Part shown: in pieces, positions 44,463 to 53,057 of the stretch
Layout of the letters: the number at the start of each line of letters is the position of its first letter
Numbering within the stretch: position 1 is the stretch's first letter
Assembly (NCBI RefSeq): GCF_000717715.1
Contig: NZ_JOAI01000006.1
Span: 1-64,000, forward strand
DNA from: Streptomyces sp. NRRL B-24484
GTDB lineage: Bacteria; Actinomycetota; Actinomycetes; Streptomycetales; Streptomycetaceae
Reading direction: 5' to 3'
DNA: 64,000 bases
Made by a program: the position numbers and the translations under genes
The notes under the pieces: model-generated
Told to the model about the DNA's origin: nothing
Databases searched by the model: none
Seen by the model: the letters and a program-made list of their open reading frames with translations, nothing else

Positions 44463-44508
44463 CCCGCCGCCGCCCCCGGGGTGTGCGGGCCCCGGGGACG
44501 GCGGCGGG
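44463..44508 (-). terminator. Terminator-like hairpin after the sugar-kinase gene
   Basis: Imperfect GC-rich inverted repeat (cccgccgccgcccccgggg with ccccggggacggcggcggg), about 45 bases beyond the stop of the minus-strand sugar operon. Confidence 0.5.
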
Positions 44509-44552
44509 GGATCGGGACGCGCCCACCCGGGCCGCGGGATCCGGACGGCCGG

Positions 44553-45569
44553 TCAGGCCGCCGCCGGGCGCACCGGTTCGTACGCGGCGCGCAGCCGCAG
44601 CTGCGCCCGCTCGTCGGCGCCGATCCGGTCGAGGCCGAGCAGGGCGGCGCCGAGGACGGGCGGGGCGACCACGATCCGCGGCTCGGCGAGCGGCGCGGCG
44701 GTGGCCAGCCGGGCCGTCACGTTGTCGACCAGCAGCGGCAGCCGGGCCGCGAGGACGCCCCCGCCGAGCACCACCGGGACGGCCTCGTCCAGCAGGTCGA
44801 GCCGCCGCAGCGCGACGGCGGCGAAGCGGACGATCTCGTCGGCCTGCCGGTCGACCAGGCCGAGCGCCACCCGGTCGCCCGCCTCCGCGGCGGCGAACAG
44901 CACCGGGACGAGCTCGTGCAGCCGCTCCGCGGCGATCTCGCCGAGGTGCATCCCCTCGGCCACCGCGGTGGCGGAGAGCCGTCCGAAGTGCGCGCCGATC
45001 GCCGCGGCGAGCCCGGTCGCCGCGCCCCGGCCGTCCTCGGCCCGGGTGGCGTGCCACATCGCCTCGGCGGCCAGTCCGCCGCCGCCGCCCCAGTCGCCGG
45101 TGAGCCGGCCGAGCGCGGGGAAGCGGGCGGTGCGCCCGTCCGGCAGCAGGCCCACGCAGTTGATGCCGGCGCCGCAGACCACGGCGACGCCGCGCGGCCC
45201 GTCGGTGCCGGCCCGCAGCAGGCCGAAGGTGTCGTTGGCGACGGCGCTGGTGGTGCCCCAGCCGCGGGCCTCCAGGGCGGCGAGCAGCCGCTCCTCCTCG
45301 ACCGGCAGGTCGGCGTTGGCCAGGCAGGCGGAGACGTGCGCGGCCACCGGGGCGCCGGGTCTCAGACCGGCCTGTGCGGCGACCGACTCGACCAGCGGGG
45401 CGAGGCCGCCGATGGCCTCGTCGGCGCCGTCGAGCTGCGGCTGGAAGCCGCCGCCGCGGGCGGAGCCGAGCACCGTGCCGTCGGCGGCGACCAGCGCCAC
45501 GTCGGTCTTGCTGTTCCCGGCGTCGACGGCGAGGACGCCGGGGAGAGGGGCGTCGTGCTGGCGGTTCAT
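44553..45569 (-). CDS. BadF/BadG-type sugar kinase (N-acetylglucosamine kinase-like)
   Basis: The 338-aa product has the ASKHA fold: the phosphate-1 loop LAVDAGNSKTDVAL, VVCGAGINCVG, the GRLTGDWGGGGGLA connector and LGGGVLAARL. This BadF/BcrA group includes N-acetylglucosamine and glucosamine kinases. It is the last gene of an ABC importer/GH4 operon, 39 bases after the GH4 gene. In that setting it may phosphorylate the imported disaccharide, which would make the substrate the GH4 enzyme needs, or the monosaccharide released. ATG start. Confidence 0.88.
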   Translation of the reverse strand: MNRQHDAPLPGVLAVDAGNSKTDVALVAADGTVLGSARGGGFQPQLDGADEAIGGLAPLVESVAAQAGLRPGAPVAAHVSACLANADLPVEEERLLAALEARGWGTTSAVANDTFGLLRAGTDGPRGVAVVCGAGINCVGLLPDGRTARFPALGRLTGDWGGGGGLAAEAMWHATRAEDGRGAATGLAAAIGAHFGRLSATAVAEGMHLGEIAAERLHELVPVLFAAAEAGDRVALGLVDRQADEIVRFAAVALRRLDLLDEAVPVVLGGGVLAARLPLLVDNVTARLATAAPLAEPRIVVAPPVLGAALLGLDRIGADERAQLRLRAAYEPVRPAAA

Positions 45570-45608
45570 CGGTTCTCCCCGGGGTGGTGCGAGGCGGTCA
45601 TCGTCGGG

Positions 45609-46898
45609 TCACGCCCAGCCGAGGTGGGCGCGGTTGTGGGCGATCAGCCGGTCGGTGAGCCGGTCCGCGAGGTCGAGCTGGCCGACCAGCGGGTGGGCGA
45701 GCAGGGCGTCGAAGACCCGGTCCCGGCCGCCCTTGAGCGCGGCGTCCAGCGCCAGGTGCTCGTAGGCGGTGACGGCGGCGATCAGGCCCGCGTAGAGCGG
45801 CTCGACCGGACGCTGCGGCAGCGGGCGCACGCCCTGCGGGTCGACCTCGGCGGGCACCTCGATCACCGCGTCGTCGGGCAGGAAGGGCAGTACGCCGTCG
45901 TTGCGGGTGTTGACCACCTGCACGCCGGTGGTGCCGTCGGTGCCGAGCAGTGCGGCGATCAGCTGGACGGCGGCCTCCGAGTAGAAGGCGCCGCCGCGCT
46001 TGCCGAGCAGCTCGGGCTTGGTGTCCAGGGCCGGGTCGGCGTACATCTCCAGCAGCTGCCGCTCGATCGCGGCGACCGCGGCGGCCCGCGAGCCCTGCAC
46101 CCTCAACTCCTCGACCACCCGGTCGTGCTGGTAGAAGTAGCGCAGGTAGTACGAGGGCACCACGCCGAGCCGGCGGACGACGTCGACCGGCAGGTGAAGG
46201 TCGGCGGCGATCGCCTCGCCGTGGCCGGCGAGCAGTTCGGGCAGCACCTCGCGGCCGGTGGCGGCGCCGGGGGCGTCGAGCAGGGTGACGCCGCGCTCCC
46301 AGGTGAGGTGGTTCAGGCCGACGTGGTCGAGGCGGACGCGCTCGGGTTCGACGCCGAGGTGGCCGGCGAACTTCCGCTGGAAGCCGATCGCGACGTTGCA
46401 GAGGCCGACGGCCTTGTGGCCGGCGGTCTGCAGGGCGCGGGTGACGATGCCGACGGGGTTGGTGAAGTCGACGATCCAGGCGTCCGGGTTGGCCCGGCGC
46501 ACCGTCTCGGCGATGTCCAGCACCACCGGGACGGTGCGCAGCGCCTTCGCCAGCCCGCCCGCGCCGGTGGTCTCCTGGCCGACGCAGCCGCACTCCAGCG
46601 GCCAGGTCTCGTCCTCGTTGCGGGCGGTCTGTCCGCCGACCCGCAGCTGCAGCAGGACGGCGTCCGCCCCCTGCACGCCGGCGGCGACCTCGGACGCGGT
46701 GGTGACCCGCGCGTCGTGGCCCTGCCGGGCGAAGATCCGCCGGGCGAGGCCCGCGATCAGCTCCAGCCGGTCGGCGGCCGGGTCGACCAGGACGAGCTCG
46801 CCGATCGGCAGGGTGTCCCGCAGCCGGGCGAAGCCGTCGATCAGCTCGGGTGTGTAGGTGGAACCGCCGCCGACGATTGCCAACTTCAGTGCGGACAT
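45609..46898 (-). CDS. Glycoside hydrolase family 4 (6-phospho-beta-glucosidase-type)
   Basis: The 429-aa product is an NAD- and Mn-dependent GH4 enzyme. The nucleotide motif LAIVGGGSTYTPELI lies at the N-terminus. DFTNPVGIVTRA follows, the metal ligands are Cys167 in GLCNVAIG and His197 in GLNHLTW, and the segment VVPSYYLRYFYQHD holds the Tyr region. GLCNV with LNHLTW is typical of the 6-phospho-beta-glucosidases, which cleave by an oxidation-elimination route. It requires a 6-phosphorylated substrate, yet no PTS genes are nearby. Its ATG overlaps the permease stop (ATGA). Confidence 0.93.
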   Translation of the reverse strand: MSALKLAIVGGGSTYTPELIDGFARLRDTLPIGELVLVDPAADRLELIAGLARRIFARQGHDARVTTASEVAAGVQGADAVLLQLRVGGQTARNEDETWPLECGCVGQETTGAGGLAKALRTVPVVLDIAETVRRANPDAWIVDFTNPVGIVTRALQTAGHKAVGLCNVAIGFQRKFAGHLGVEPERVRLDHVGLNHLTWERGVTLLDAPGAATGREVLPELLAGHGEAIAADLHLPVDVVRRLGVVPSYYLRYFYQHDRVVEELRVQGSRAAAVAAIERQLLEMYADPALDTKPELLGKRGGAFYSEAAVQLIAALLGTDGTTGVQVVNTRNDGVLPFLPDDAVIEVPAEVDPQGVRPLPQRPVEPLYAGLIAAVTAYEHLALDAALKGGRDRVFDALLAHPLVGQLDLADRLTDRLIAHNRAHLGWA

Positions 46899-47788
46899 CA
46901 GCCCTTGACCCCTGTCAGTGTCACGCCTTCGATGAAGGCCTTCTGTGCGAAGAAGAAGAGGATGATCACCGGCGCCATCACCAGCAGGGTGGCGGCCATG
47001 GTGAGGTTCCAGTCGGTGTGGTGGGCGCCCTTGAACGACTCCAGGCCGTAACTCAGCGTCCAGGCGCCCGGGTTCTCGCTGGCGTAGATCTGCGGGCCGA
47101 AGTAGTCGTTCCAGCAGGAGAAGAACTGGAAGAGCGCGACGGCGGCGATCGCCGGCCGGGCCATCGGCAGGACGACCCGCAGCAGGGTGCGGACGTCGCC
47201 GCAGCCGTCGATCCGGGCGGCCTCCAGGTACTCGTTCGGGACGGTCAGCAGGAACTGCCGCAGCAGGAAGATCGAGAAGGCGTCGCCGAAGGCCATCGGG
47301 ACCACCAGCGGCCAGAGCGAGCCGGTGAGGTGGAGCTGCTTGGCCCAGAACAGGTACATCGGGATCACGGTGACCTGAGGCGGCAGCATCATCATCGAGA
47401 CGACCGCCATCAGGGCGAGCCGCCGGCCGCGGAAGCGGAACTTGGCCAGGGCGTACGCCACGGGCAGGCTGGAGACGACGGTGAGCAGGGTGCCGAGGCC
47501 CGCGTACAGCAGGCTGTTGCGCCACCAGGTGAGGAAGCCGGGGGTGCGCCAGACCTGCGCGTAGTTCTCCCAGTGCCAACTCGTGGGCCACAGCTCGGAG
47601 GTGAGTGCCTGACGGTCGCTCATCACCGAGGTGAGCAGCACGAAGACGAAGGGCAGCAGGAAGAACAGCGCGGCGGCGATCGCCAGGGAGTGCACGGCGA
47701 CCCATTCGAGGGCGGCGCGGCGGCGGGCGGTGCGGGCGGCGGCCGTCCGGACGCCGGCCGGCAGCGGCAGGGCGGGGTTGAGGGTCAT
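46898..47788 (-). CDS. Sugar ABC transporter permease (MalG type)
   Basis: The 296-aa integral membrane product has six helices (first IAAALFFLLPFVFVLLTSV). The EAA loop that contacts the ATPase reads EAARIDGCGDVRTLLRVVLP. It is the second permease of a CUT1 importer; the ATPase is not in the operon, so a shared MsiK-type ATPase is expected. The gene starts 3 bases from the end of the other permease gene and overlaps the GH4 gene by 1 base of the stop/start. Confidence 0.93.
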   Translation of the reverse strand: MTLNPALPLPAGVRTAAARTARRRAALEWVAVHSLAIAAALFFLLPFVFVLLTSVMSDRQALTSELWPTSWHWENYAQVWRTPGFLTWWRNSLLYAGLGTLLTVVSSLPVAYALAKFRFRGRRLALMAVVSMMMLPPQVTVIPMYLFWAKQLHLTGSLWPLVVPMAFGDAFSIFLLRQFLLTVPNEYLEAARIDGCGDVRTLLRVVLPMARPAIAAVALFQFFSCWNDYFGPQIYASENPGAWTLSYGLESFKGAHHTDWNLTMAATLLVMAPVIILFFFAQKAFIEGVTLTGVKG

Positions 47789-47791
47789 GGC

Positions 47792-48745
47792 TCAGTCCTC
47801 CACCAGGCCGGAGCCGCGCCGCAGCAGCAGGGCGGTGAAGGCCATCGAGATCGTGAACAGGACGAGGGCGGCGGCACAGGCCGTGCCGGTGTCGAAGCGC
47901 TGGAAGCCGAGGTTGTAGACCATCTGCGGCAGGGTCCAGGTCGAGCCGTGCGGGTAGCCGGGCTCGAACTGCTGGCCGGAGCCGCCGATCACGCCGCTGG
48001 CGACCTTCCCGGCGACGATCGCCTGGGTGTAGTACTGCATGGCCTGGATCACCCCGGTGACCACCGCGAACAGCACGATCGGGGTGATGTTCGGCAGAGT
48101 GACGAAGCGGAACCGCTGCCAGGGCCCGGCGCCGTCGAGCTCGGCGGCCTCGTACTGCTCCTTGGGCACGTCGAGCAGCGCCGCCATGAAGATCACCATC
48201 AGGTCGCCGATGCCCCACATGGCGAGCAGGGTCAGCGCGGGCTTGGACCAGTCGGGGTCGGTGAACCAGCCGGGCTGCGGCAGACCGAGGTCGCCGAGCA
48301 GGTGGTTCACCGGGCCGGTGCCGGGGTTGAGCAGGAAGGCGAAGGCCATCGTGGCGGCCACCGGCGGGGCGAGGTAGGGCAGGTAGAAGGCGGTGCGGAA
48401 GAGGCCCGCACCGGTCTTCACCTTGGTGATGAGCACGCCGACGCCCAGGCCGAAGGCGACCCGCAGGGTGACCATGACGGCCACCAGCCACAGCGTGTTG
48501 CGCAGGCCCTGCCAGAAGAACGGGTAGTGGGCGAAGAGGTACGTCCAGTTCTTCAGGCCGTTGAAGGTGGGCGCGGTGAAGCCGTCGTACTTCATGAAGG
48601 AGAAGTAGGCGGTGGAGACCAGCGGGTAGGCGAAGAACAGGCCGAAGCCGATCAGCCAGGGCGAGAGGAAGGCCAGGGTGCGGGCCCGCTCCCGGCGGCG
48701 CTTGCGGCGCAGCAGTGCCGGCCGGGGGGTGTCGAGGAGTGCCAT
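47792..48745 (-). CDS. Sugar ABC transporter permease (MalF type)
   Basis: The 317-aa product has a basic N-terminus (RRKRRRERARTLAF), six membrane helices and an EAA loop (EQYEAAELDGAGPWQRFRFV). It pairs with the MalG-type permease next to it to form the channel of a CUT1 sugar importer. ATG start with GAGGAGTG a few bases upstream. It lies 10 bases after the binding-protein gene. Confidence 0.93.
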   Translation of the reverse strand: MALLDTPRPALLRRKRRRERARTLAFLSPWLIGFGLFFAYPLVSTAYFSFMKYDGFTAPTFNGLKNWTYLFAHYPFFWQGLRNTLWLVAVMVTLRVAFGLGVGVLITKVKTGAGLFRTAFYLPYLAPPVAATMAFAFLLNPGTGPVNHLLGDLGLPQPGWFTDPDWSKPALTLLAMWGIGDLMVIFMAALLDVPKEQYEAAELDGAGPWQRFRFVTLPNITPIVLFAVVTGVIQAMQYYTQAIVAGKVASGVIGGSGQQFEPGYPHGSTWTLPQMVYNLGFQRFDTGTACAAALVLFTISMAFTALLLRRGSGLVED

Positions 48746-48755
48746 GGCGCGTCCG

Positions 48756-50102
48756 TCACTGGGCCTGGTCGATGGCGGCGTCGATCTCCTTGGCGGTGGC
48801 GGCGAGTCCGGCCTTCAGGTCGGAGAGCCGGCCGGACTCGTACGCGTAGCCGAGGTTCTGCAGGGAGACCTGGTAGGCGCCGCCGTTGACCGAGGCGGGC
48901 GTGGTCGAGGAGTTCGGGTTCTTCGCGATGGCCAGGAAGGTGCGGAAGTCGGCGTCGGCGTCGAGCTTCGGCGAGTCCAGTGCGGCGAAGGTGCTGGGCA
49001 CGTTGTGGATGGCGTTGGCGAAGCCGACGACCGCGTCGGTGTCCGTGGTCAGGTACTTGACGAGCTGCCAGGCGGCGGTCTGCTTCCGGCTGCCGTTGGC
49101 GATGCCGATGATGGTGCCGGTCTGGTAGCCGCGGCCGTAGGAGGCCGCCTGGTCGTCCGGGACGGGGAAGGGCGCGGTCGCCCACTCGAAGGCCGGCTTG
49201 TCCTCGGCGAGCGAGGCGGTGCGCCACTCGCCGTCGAGGGCCATCGCGACCTGGCCGGTGGTGAACGGGTTCTTGGCGCTGAACTCGTCGCCGAAGCCGG
49301 TGCGGTACTTCTCCAGCTTCTCGAAGCCGCCGAGCCTGTCGACCAGGCCCTTCTGCCAGGTGAACATCGCGGCGACCTTCGGGTCGGCGGCTATGTCGGA
49401 CTTGCCGTCCTGCCCGAAGTAGCCCGCGCCGTACTGGCCGAGGAAGTGCGAGGGGGTGGACTCGTAGCCGTGGTAGTTCGGCATGAAGCCGAGCTGCTGG
49501 TAGCCGTCGCCCCGGGCGGACGTCAGCTTGACGGCGTCCGCCTCGAACTCGGAGAAGGTCTTCGGCGGGGCGGTGATGCCGGCCGCGGCGAAGGCGGTCC
49601 GGTTGTAGTAGAGGCCGTACGCGTCGCCGAGCAGCGGCAGCGAGCACTGGTTCCCGCGGTAGGCGCTGTAGGAGAGCATCGCGGCGGGGAAGGTCTTCGC
49701 CGGGTCGATGCCGTCCTTCTTCAGGAAGGGCGTCAGGTCGGCCCAGACCTTGGCCGAGCAGAACTTGCCGACGTTGTCGGTGGTGAAGGACGAGACCACG
49801 TCGGGGGCGTCGGCGCCGCCGGCCCGCAGCGCCTGCTCGCTCTTGTCGTCCGCGATGTTGCCGACGACCTTGACGTGGATGTTGGGGTGGAGCTTCTCGA
49901 AGGCGGCGATGTTGGCGTCGATCGCCTTGGTCTCGTTCTCCTGGCTCCAGCCGTGCCAGAAGGTGATGGTGACGTCCTTGCCCTCGGCGGAGCCGTCGTC
50001 CGCGCCGCCCTGCGGGGTGCCGGTGCAGGCGGTGAGCAGGGCGAGTGCGGCGGCGCCGGTGGCGGCGGCGAGCGTCCGGCGGGTTCTGCGCGGAGTGTGC
50101 AC
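48756..50102 (-). CDS. Sugar ABC transporter substrate-binding lipoprotein
   Basis: The 448-aa product has a lipoprotein signal (ALLTAC, Cys26) and a family-1 extracellular binding domain. Motifs are TITFWHGWSQENETKAI, FEKLHPNIHVKVV, PLLGDAYGLYYNRTAF and ALDGEWRTASL. It captures an oligo- or disaccharide outside the cell for the two permeases downstream. GTG start with AGGAGG 8 bases upstream. Ligand identity is open; the GH4 and BadF kinase partners point to a beta-glucoside or amino-sugar disaccharide. Confidence 0.93.
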   Translation of the reverse strand: MHTPRRTRRTLAAATGAAALALLTACTGTPQGGADDGSAEGKDVTITFWHGWSQENETKAIDANIAAFEKLHPNIHVKVVGNIADDKSEQALRAGGADAPDVVSSFTTDNVGKFCSAKVWADLTPFLKKDGIDPAKTFPAAMLSYSAYRGNQCSLPLLGDAYGLYYNRTAFAAAGITAPPKTFSEFEADAVKLTSARGDGYQQLGFMPNYHGYESTPSHFLGQYGAGYFGQDGKSDIAADPKVAAMFTWQKGLVDRLGGFEKLEKYRTGFGDEFSAKNPFTTGQVAMALDGEWRTASLAEDKPAFEWATAPFPVPDDQAASYGRGYQTGTIIGIANGSRKQTAAWQLVKYLTTDTDAVVGFANAIHNVPSTFAALDSPKLDADADFRTFLAIAKNPNSSTTPASVNGGAYQVSLQNLGYAYESGRLSDLKAGLAATAKEIDAAIDQAQ

Positions 50103-50187
50103 TTCGGGGTCCTCCTGGGGGGACGCGGGCAGGGGGCATCGCCCCTCGGCCCGTGTGCGGGAGACGGTGGCGTGGCGGTGGTGCGGG

Positions 50188-51375
50188 TCAGTGGGTGGAG
50201 AAGACCGCTTCCCGGGCGGCGGCCAGGGCGCGCTGGAGCGCGCCGTGCAGGACGGGGGAGCCCGGGACGGCGCTGCAGCGCACCTCGGGTCGGGGGATGG
50301 AGATCAGGGCGAGCGCCTCCTCGACGAGGGCGCGCAGCCGCTCGCCGCCGGCGGTGGGGATGCCGCCGGAGAGCACCAGCAGTTCGGGGTCGACGACGGA
50401 GACGATGACGGCGAGGCCGACGGCGATCCGCTCGGCGAGCTCCGCGAGGAAGGCGTCGCCGTCGCCCTCGGTCCGCAGGGCCAGGGCGACGGCCTCCTCG
50501 GCGGTGCCCGCGGTCAGGTGGTGCGCGGCGGCGAGCTCCAGGACGGCGTCGGCGCCGGCGAGCTCCTGGAAGCCGCCGGAGTTGCGCCGCCGCACGTCGC
50601 GGACGACCGGGGCGCCCGGCACCGGCATGTAGCCGACCTCGCCGGCGCCGCCGGTGAAGCCGCGGTGCAGCCGCCCGGCGATGACGATCGCGGCGCCGAT
50701 GCCCTCCTCGGCCCAGAGCAGGACGAAGTCCTCGCAGCCGAGCGCGGCGCCGAGGGCCTGCTCGGCGATGGCGGCCAGGTTGACGTCGTTCTCGATCGAG
50801 AACGGGGTGCCGAGCGCGGCCTCCAGGTCGGCGAGCAGCCGCGGGGAGTGCCAGCCGGGCAGGTGGGAGGCGTAGCGGAGCTTGCCGGTGACGGGGTCGA
50901 GCGCACCGGGCACGCCGATGACGACCCGGTGCAGGCTGCCCTCCGCGAGACCGGCCCCGCGGACGGTGGCGGCGAGGGCCTCGCCGACCTTCTCGACGGT
51001 GCCGGCGGCGGACCAGCCCTTGGTGGCGACCTGGTGCTCGGCCAGCGTGGTGCCGGTGATGTCGGCGACGGCGATCCGCACGTGGGTGGTGGTGACGTCC
51101 AGTCCGGCGACGTACCCGGCGGCCGGGTTGACCTGGTAGAGCTGCGCGTTCGGCCCGGGCCCGCCCGCCGTGGTGCCGACGGGCACGACGAGGCCGGCGG
51201 CCTCCAGCCGGGTCAGCAGCTGGGAGGCGGTCGGCTTGGAGAGGCCGGTGAGGGTGCCGATCTGGGTTCTGGAGAGCGGCCCGTTGGCGAGCAGCAGTTC
51301 CAGGGCGGCGCGGTCGTTGATCGCGCGGAGCAGGCTCGGGGTGCCCGCGAGCGGGGGTCGGGTGGTGTCGGTCAC
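50188..51375 (-). CDS. ROK family transcriptional regulator of the sugar operon
   Basis: The 395-aa product has an N-terminal winged helix (RTQIGTLTGLSKPTASQLLT) and a ROK sugar-binding domain (VAGLDVTTTHVRIAVAD, GIGAAIVIAGRLHRGF). The conserved CxCGxxGCxE zinc motif of ROK proteins is replaced by RRRNSGGFQELAG, so the zinc site is lost; sugar kinase activity is unlikely. It sits 85 bases upstream of, and in line with, the ABC operon and has a GGAAA/TTTCC palindrome before its own gene. GTG start with GAGGAGG. Confidence 0.92.
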   Translation of the reverse strand: MTDTTRPPLAGTPSLLRAINDRAALELLLANGPLSRTQIGTLTGLSKPTASQLLTRLEAAGLVVPVGTTAGGPGPNAQLYQVNPAAGYVAGLDVTTTHVRIAVADITGTTLAEHQVATKGWSAAGTVEKVGEALAATVRGAGLAEGSLHRVVIGVPGALDPVTGKLRYASHLPGWHSPRLLADLEAALGTPFSIENDVNLAAIAEQALGAALGCEDFVLLWAEEGIGAAIVIAGRLHRGFTGGAGEVGYMPVPGAPVVRDVRRRNSGGFQELAGADAVLELAAAHHLTAGTAEEAVALALRTEGDGDAFLAELAERIAVGLAVIVSVVDPELLVLSGGIPTAGGERLRALVEEALALISIPRPEVRCSAVPGSPVLHGALQRALAAAREAVFSTH

Positions 51376-51442
51376 GGCTCGATCCTCCTCTGCGGGGGCG
51401 GCACGGTCACCCGCGGGTCCGCCGGGTGACGCGGTGAACTGT

Positions 51443-51457
51443 TAGGAAAGTTTCCAA
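51443..51457. promoter_or_regulatory. Operator-like palindrome upstream of the ROK regulator gene
   Basis: TAGGAAAGTTTCCAA with perfect GGAAA-G-TTTCC arms, 68 bases before the ROK start. AT-rich palindromes of this kind are typical ROK/NagC-type operators, and this one stands out from the GC-rich surroundings. Confidence 0.6.
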
Positions 51458-51549
51458 TTGCTTCGAGAGGACCGTAGATCCCGGCCGGAGCAGGTGTCAA
51501 TGACCCGATGTCGAAGCGTTACCCCGGGTACGCGGCCCGGGCGCGCGAA

Positions 51550-51581
51550 AGGGCCCCGCTCCCACCCGGGAACGGGGCCCT
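51550..51581 (-). terminator. Terminator after the MscS-type channel gene
   Basis: 9-bp inverted repeat agggccccg/cggggccct (51550-51558 with 51573-51581) enclosing a second small cccggg hairpin, 22 bases beyond the channel gene stop on the minus strand. Confidence 0.6.
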
Positions 51582-51602
51582 GCCGAAGATCTGCCGCCGG
51601 GG

Positions 51603-52718
51603 CTACTCCACCGACTGCGCCGGTATCGGCTTGACCGCGGCGGACTGCGGCGACAGCGGGTCCGAGAGCGCCGACGGCGCGGCGATCTCCGCGGCGGTGA
51701 CGGCGGCGACCGGCGTCGCCGACACCGTGACCGCCTCGTCCTTGAGCCGCACCCCGGCCTCGTCGAAGGCCTGCTTGAGCCGCTGCCGCAGCGCCCGCGC
51801 CACCTGCGCCGACCGGCCCGGCGTCGTCCGCGCCTCGACCTTCAGCACCAGCGAGTCGGTCGCCACCGAGTCCACGCCCAGCACCTTGACCCGGCCCCAG
51901 ATCAGCTCGTCGTACGGGGTCTCCTTGGACAGCTGCTCGGCCGCCTCGACGATCAGCCCCTCGACCCGGAGCAGGTCCTCCTTGTAGCCGACCTGGACGT
52001 CCACCGTTGCGGTGCCCCAGCCCTGGCTCATGTTGGCGATCCGCTTCACCTCGCCGTTGCGGATGTACCAGATCTCGCCGCCCACACCGCGCAGCTTGGT
52101 CACCCGCAGGCCGACCTCCAGCACCGTGCCGCTGGCCACCCCGGTGTCGATCTCGTCGCCGACGCCGTACTGGTCCTCCATGATCATGAAGACGCCGGAC
52201 AGGAAGTCCGTCACCAGGTTCCGCGCGCCGAAACCGATCGCCACACCGGCCACACCGGCGCTCGCCAGCAGCGGGGCGAGGTTCACGCCCAGCGCCGAGA
52301 GCACCATCAGCGCCGCCGTGCCGAGGATGCTGAACGAGGCCACGCTGCGCAGCACCGAGCCGATCGCCTCGGAGCGCTGCTGGCGGCGCTCGGTGTTCAC
52401 CACCCCGCTGTTGGCCAGCAGGCCGCCGAGGCGGCCCATCATCTCGTCCTCGTCCTCCGCGGGGCGGCCCATCCGCGACACCAGCTGCGTGATCAGCTTG
52501 CGGACGACGGCGCGCAGCACCAGCGCGAGGACCACGATGAAGACGATCCGCACACCGCCCTCGACCCAGCTCTGCCAGTTCTGGTCGAACCAGCTGGCGG
52601 CCTGCTTGGTGGAGGCCGTCACCTCCTCGGCGCTGGTCGGCAGCTTCAGGTCGAGGGTGGGTTGGGCGGGCGAGGGGGTGGCTTCGGCCAGGAGGCCGGT
52701 GACACCGGAGCGGAACAC
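51603..52718 (-). CDS. MscS-type mechanosensitive ion channel
   Basis: The 371-aa product has two or three N-terminal helices (VRIVFIVVLALVLRAVV, ILGTAALMVLSALGVNL). The pore-lining glycine/alanine helix LLASAGVAGVAIGFGARNLV and the cytoplasmic beta and alpha/beta domains (VASGTVLEVGLRVTKLRG) follow. It should open under membrane tension to release solutes. GTG start (VFRSGVTG) with GGAAGG 9 bases upstream. The acidic linker between helices 1 and 2 (about residues 80-100) is variable. It is divergent from the HNH gene. Confidence 0.92.
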   Translation of the reverse strand: MFRSGVTGLLAEATPSPAQPTLDLKLPTSAEEVTASTKQAASWFDQNWQSWVEGGVRIVFIVVLALVLRAVVRKLITQLVSRMGRPAEDEDEMMGRLGGLLANSGVVNTERRQQRSEAIGSVLRSVASFSILGTAALMVLSALGVNLAPLLASAGVAGVAIGFGARNLVTDFLSGVFMIMEDQYGVGDEIDTGVASGTVLEVGLRVTKLRGVGGEIWYIRNGEVKRIANMSQGWGTATVDVQVGYKEDLLRVEGLIVEAAEQLSKETPYDELIWGRVKVLGVDSVATDSLVLKVEARTTPGRSAQVARALRQRLKQAFDEAGVRLKDEAVTVSATPVAAVTAAEIAAPSALSDPLSPQSAAVKPIPAQSVE

Positions 52719-53057
52719 GTGCGGGCCTTCCGTGGTGCGGGGTACGGCCGGCGCGCGACGCCGGCACGGCCCGGCTGGCGGACCGTCCCGTCCAACCCTA
52801 GCGGCCCGCGCGGGCACCCCCGGACGGCCCGTCAGCCTGCCCGGGCCCCCGCGCACACCCCCTCACCGGCGGCGACGCGTGCACCGGACCCGGCGCGCGG
52901 GCATACGTCCTATGACGGATTCCACATCCGGTCCGTTACACAGGAGTGGTGGCGCCGTACGAAGGCGTAAGGCGACACTGGGGGAGATCGCGCCGCAATG
53001 CGATCACCCGCTCGTCCCGGCGCGAGCCACGCGCCGCAGGCGCCCAAGGAGGCATCC
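52719..53057. other. Intergenic region between mscS and HNH genes
   Basis: A 340-base divergent promoter region. No coding frame is supported. I see no clear palindrome or promoter hexamer pair. Only the HNH ribosome site (aaggaggc at 53046-53053) stands out. Confidence 0.4.

Noticed and set aside
45609..48491. Minus-strand frame of 960 codons joining the GH4 enzyme to upstream sequence
   Set aside because: The part before 46898 is Arg/Pro-rich shadow of the two permease genes; the GH4 start ATG overlaps the permease stop.
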